Assembly (NCBI GenBank): GCA_037190665.1
Contig: JBBCJT010000140.1
Span: 1 to 17,639, forward strand
Reading direction: 5' to 3'
From: JBBCJT01 sp037190665
GTDB taxonomy: Bacteria; Pseudomonadota; Alphaproteobacteria; Acetobacterales; Acetobacteraceae
DNA: 17,639 bases
Notes under the pieces: generated by a model
Databases searched by the model: none
Told to the model about the DNA's origin: nothing
Seen by the model: the letters and a program-made list of their open reading frames with translations, nothing else
Shown here: positions 16,623-17,639 of the stretch, piece after piece
Layout: each line of letters opens with the position of its first letter
Position numbering within the stretch: the stretch's first letter is position 1
Made by a program: the position numbers and the translations under genes

Positions 16623-16647
16623 CCCTCTCCCGCTTGGCGGGAGAGGG
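16623..16647 (+). repeat. REP-like palindrome, copy B
   Basis: CCCTCTCCCGC and GCGGGAGAGGG form a perfect 11-base-pair stem with a TTG loop. It continues with ACAGGGTGAGGGGG, which is the reverse complement type of the CCCTCACCCC flank of copy C. Copies B and C are thus inverted with respect to each other. Confidence 0.85.
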
Positions 16648-16710
16648 ACAGGGTGAGGGGGTTTGCGCGAAGGCAAGACCTTCCCCGTGGTGCTGGTGGA
16701 CACACCCTCA

Positions 16711-16751
16711 CCCCAGCCCTCTCCCGCAGGCGGGAGAGGGAGAGGCTGGGG
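16711..16751 (-). repeat. REP-like palindrome, copy C, with outer stem
   Basis: The same 11-base-pair core (16717-16727 with 16730-16740) has a 2-base AG loop. Outside it CCCCAGCC (16711-16718) can pair with GGCTGGGG (16744-16751) around a small bulge, making a long hairpin. It is 22 bases past the SRPBCC stop and may act as that transcript's terminator or 3' stabiliser. The unit is preceded by CACACCCTCA, shared with the inverse of copy B. Confidence 0.85.
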
Positions 16752-16772
16752 TACCCTGATGAGGGCGTTCAC

Positions 16773-17306
16773 CTAGCCCGGCAGCCGCCGGTCGTACTCA
16801 TCCCTCAGCCGCAGCCAGCCGCTCCAGAAATCGGGCTTGGCGCGGCCGGCCATCTCGGCGACCAGCAGGTCGAGGTGCATGTGCCAGCCCGCGCCGACCT
16901 TCAGCGTCATCGGGCGGTCCGGCAGGCGGCGGTGGGTGACGGTCAGCAGCACGTCGCCGCCGCGCGGTTCCAGCGCGAACACGACATCGGCGTGCTCGCC
17001 CCAGGTGAAGGCCAGGCGGCGCGGCGGGTCGACCTCGGTGATGCGGCAGGCCAGCCTGAACTCCTCGTCGAAGCCGGGCGGGCGCTGGCCGGGCGGATCG
17101 TTCAGCTCGTCGTTGCGCCAGACGAATTCGAAGGCCGCGCCGACCTTCAGCTCCATCGTCCCGGCCGCCAGCCATTTGCGGCGCAGATCGCTCTCCGTGA
17201 GGTAGGCCCACACGCGCGCCATCGGCCCGGGCAGGACGCGCCGGATCGTCAGCGTGGCGGGTTCGCTCAGCGCGCCATAGGCGTCGGGGGTCGCAAGCTC
17301 GTTCAT
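16773..17306 (-). CDS. SRPBCC (AHSA1-like) domain protein
   Basis: The 177-residue protein is a START/Bet v1-like fold of the AHSA1 type. It has TLTIRRVLPGPMARVWAYLT (first strand and helices), DLRRKWLAAGTMELKVGAAF, RITEVDPPRRLAFTWG, then a C-terminal GWHMHLDLLVAEMAG helix that lines the ligand cavity. The family's members bind hydrophobic ligands or act in stress responses; the function here is unknown. The start ATG 17306 is preceded by GAAGGAG and overlaps the ArsR stop (ATGA). A longer frame to 17414 lies within the ArsR gene and is not needed. The pairing of ArsR and AHSA1-like genes is common and suggests autoregulated expression. Confidence 0.9.
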   Translation of the reverse strand: MNELATPDAYGALSEPATLTIRRVLPGPMARVWAYLTESDLRRKWLAAGTMELKVGAAFEFVWRNDELNDPPGQRPPGFDEEFRLACRITEVDPPRRLAFTWGEHADVVFALEPRGGDVLLTVTHRRLPDRPMTLKVGAGWHMHLDLLVAEMAGRAKPDFWSGWLRLRDEYDRRLPG

Positions 17307-17639
17307 CGGTCGTCTCCTTCGGGTGACGGGGGGGTGCCGAGGCTGTCCTCGCGGAGCAGGCGGTCGAGGATGGCGAGGCGGTCGGTCCAGAAGCGCTCGT
17401 AGAAGCCCAGCCATTCGTGGGCGGTCGCGAGCGGGCCGGGTTCGAGGCGGCAGAGATGCGTGCGGCCGCGGATCTCGCGGCGGATCAGCCCCGCACTCTC
17501 AAGCGCCTTGATGTGCTTCGAGGCGGCGGCGAGCGAGATCGCGAAGGGCTGGGCGAGCTGGCCCACCGAACGCGCGCCCCCGCCGGCCAGCTCGCGCAGC
17601 ATCCGCCGGCGCGTGGCATCGCCGAGGGCATGGAAGACG
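17303..17639 (-). CDS. ArsR-family transcriptional regulator (N terminus outside window)
   Basis: The visible 111 residues start inside VFHALGDATRRRMLREL, the classic first helix of ArsR proteins, which continues past the window edge; only a few residues are missing. SVGQLAQPFAISLAAASKHI is the helix-turn-helix, and HIKALESAGLIRREIRGRTH is the recognition helix end and wing. No cysteine metal site is visible. The C terminus (LGFYERFWTDRLAILDRLL) matches the subgroup paired with SRPBCC genes. An internal ATG at 17602 is not the true start because conserved residues precede it. Its stop overlaps the SRPBCC start, so the two are translationally coupled and it probably represses its own operon. 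Confidence 0.9.
   Translation of the reverse strand, partial: VFHALGDATRRRMLRELAGGGARSVGQLAQPFAISLAAASKHIKALESAGLIRREIRGRTHLCRLEPGPLATAHEWLGFYERFWTDRLAILDRLLREDSLGTPPSPEGDDR

Larger units (their letters stand above)
16433..16772. other. 340-base gap without a supported gene
   Basis: This stretch lies before the hydrolase start and after the SRPBCC stop, both on the minus strand. It contains two REP-like palindromes in opposite orientation (16623-16647 and 16711-16751), and probably the hydrolase promoter in 16433-16600. A 99-codon minus-strand open frame crosses it, but its product (PLPLPPAGEGWGEG, PHPVPLPPSGRGD) is just the repeat translated. No RNA gene is recognised. Confidence 0.7.

Noticed and set aside
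16473..16772. Minus-strand 99-codon open frame
   Set aside because: Its sequence is translated REP-like repeats (PLPPAGEGWGEG, PLPPSGRGD) and lacks a recognised domain.

Overview
The window is very GC-rich and densely coded, with almost every gene in tight strand-wise runs that share 4-base start/stop overlaps. The gene content is an orphan TctC/Bug-type binding protein, PhyH-type oxygenases, an M81 (MlrC-like) protein, a Dpp-type ABC importer and MFS and Asp/Glu-racemase family genes. The intergenic DNA holds GC-rich hairpin repeats. Together this suggests a chromosomal accessory region of an alphaproteobacterium, perhaps Acetobacteraceae (Roseomonas-like). The taxonomy is an inference from style, not from a marker gene.

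Layout. Bases 1-116 hold the last 34 codons of an IS110-family transposase and its short right end, which appears to break a REP-like palindrome at 117-136. Bases 241-1335 (minus) encode a PLP-dependent threonine-aldolase family protein. It diverges from a nine-gene plus-strand operon (1486-10985): PhyH dioxygenase 1, glutamate-1-semialdehyde-aminomutase-like class III aminotransferase, M81/MlrC protein, periplasmic peptide-type binding protein, DppC-like permease, DppB-like permease, SDR dehydrogenase, IclR regulator, PhyH dioxygenase 2. No ABC ATPase is present. The operon ends at a tandem hairpin array (10991-11053) that faces the end of a minus-strand operon.

The minus-strand operon is read from 14761 down to 11058: TctC-type binding protein, DsbA-fold HCCA-isomerase-like protein, secreted-type alpha/beta hydrolase, MFS transporter. 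An Asp/Glu racemase family gene (14827-15597) diverges from it. It converges, four bases apart, on a membrane-anchored alpha/beta hydrolase (15602-16432, minus). A 340-base gap (16433-16772) carries an inverted pair of the same REP-like palindrome. The window closes with a translationally coupled ArsR regulator / SRPBCC (AHSA1-like) pair on the minus strand; the ArsR gene runs off the end.

How the genes may work together. The nine-gene operon reads as an uptake and catabolic module. A Dpp-type importer brings in a peptide-like or amide compound. The M81 protein could hydrolyse it, two Fe(II)/2-oxoglutarate oxygenases could hydroxylate it, and the aminotransferase and SDR could process the products, with IclR in control. 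The divergent aldolase could cleave a beta-hydroxy-amino acid. The substrate is unknown and this pathway is inference. It is the best candidate in the window for an undescribed system.
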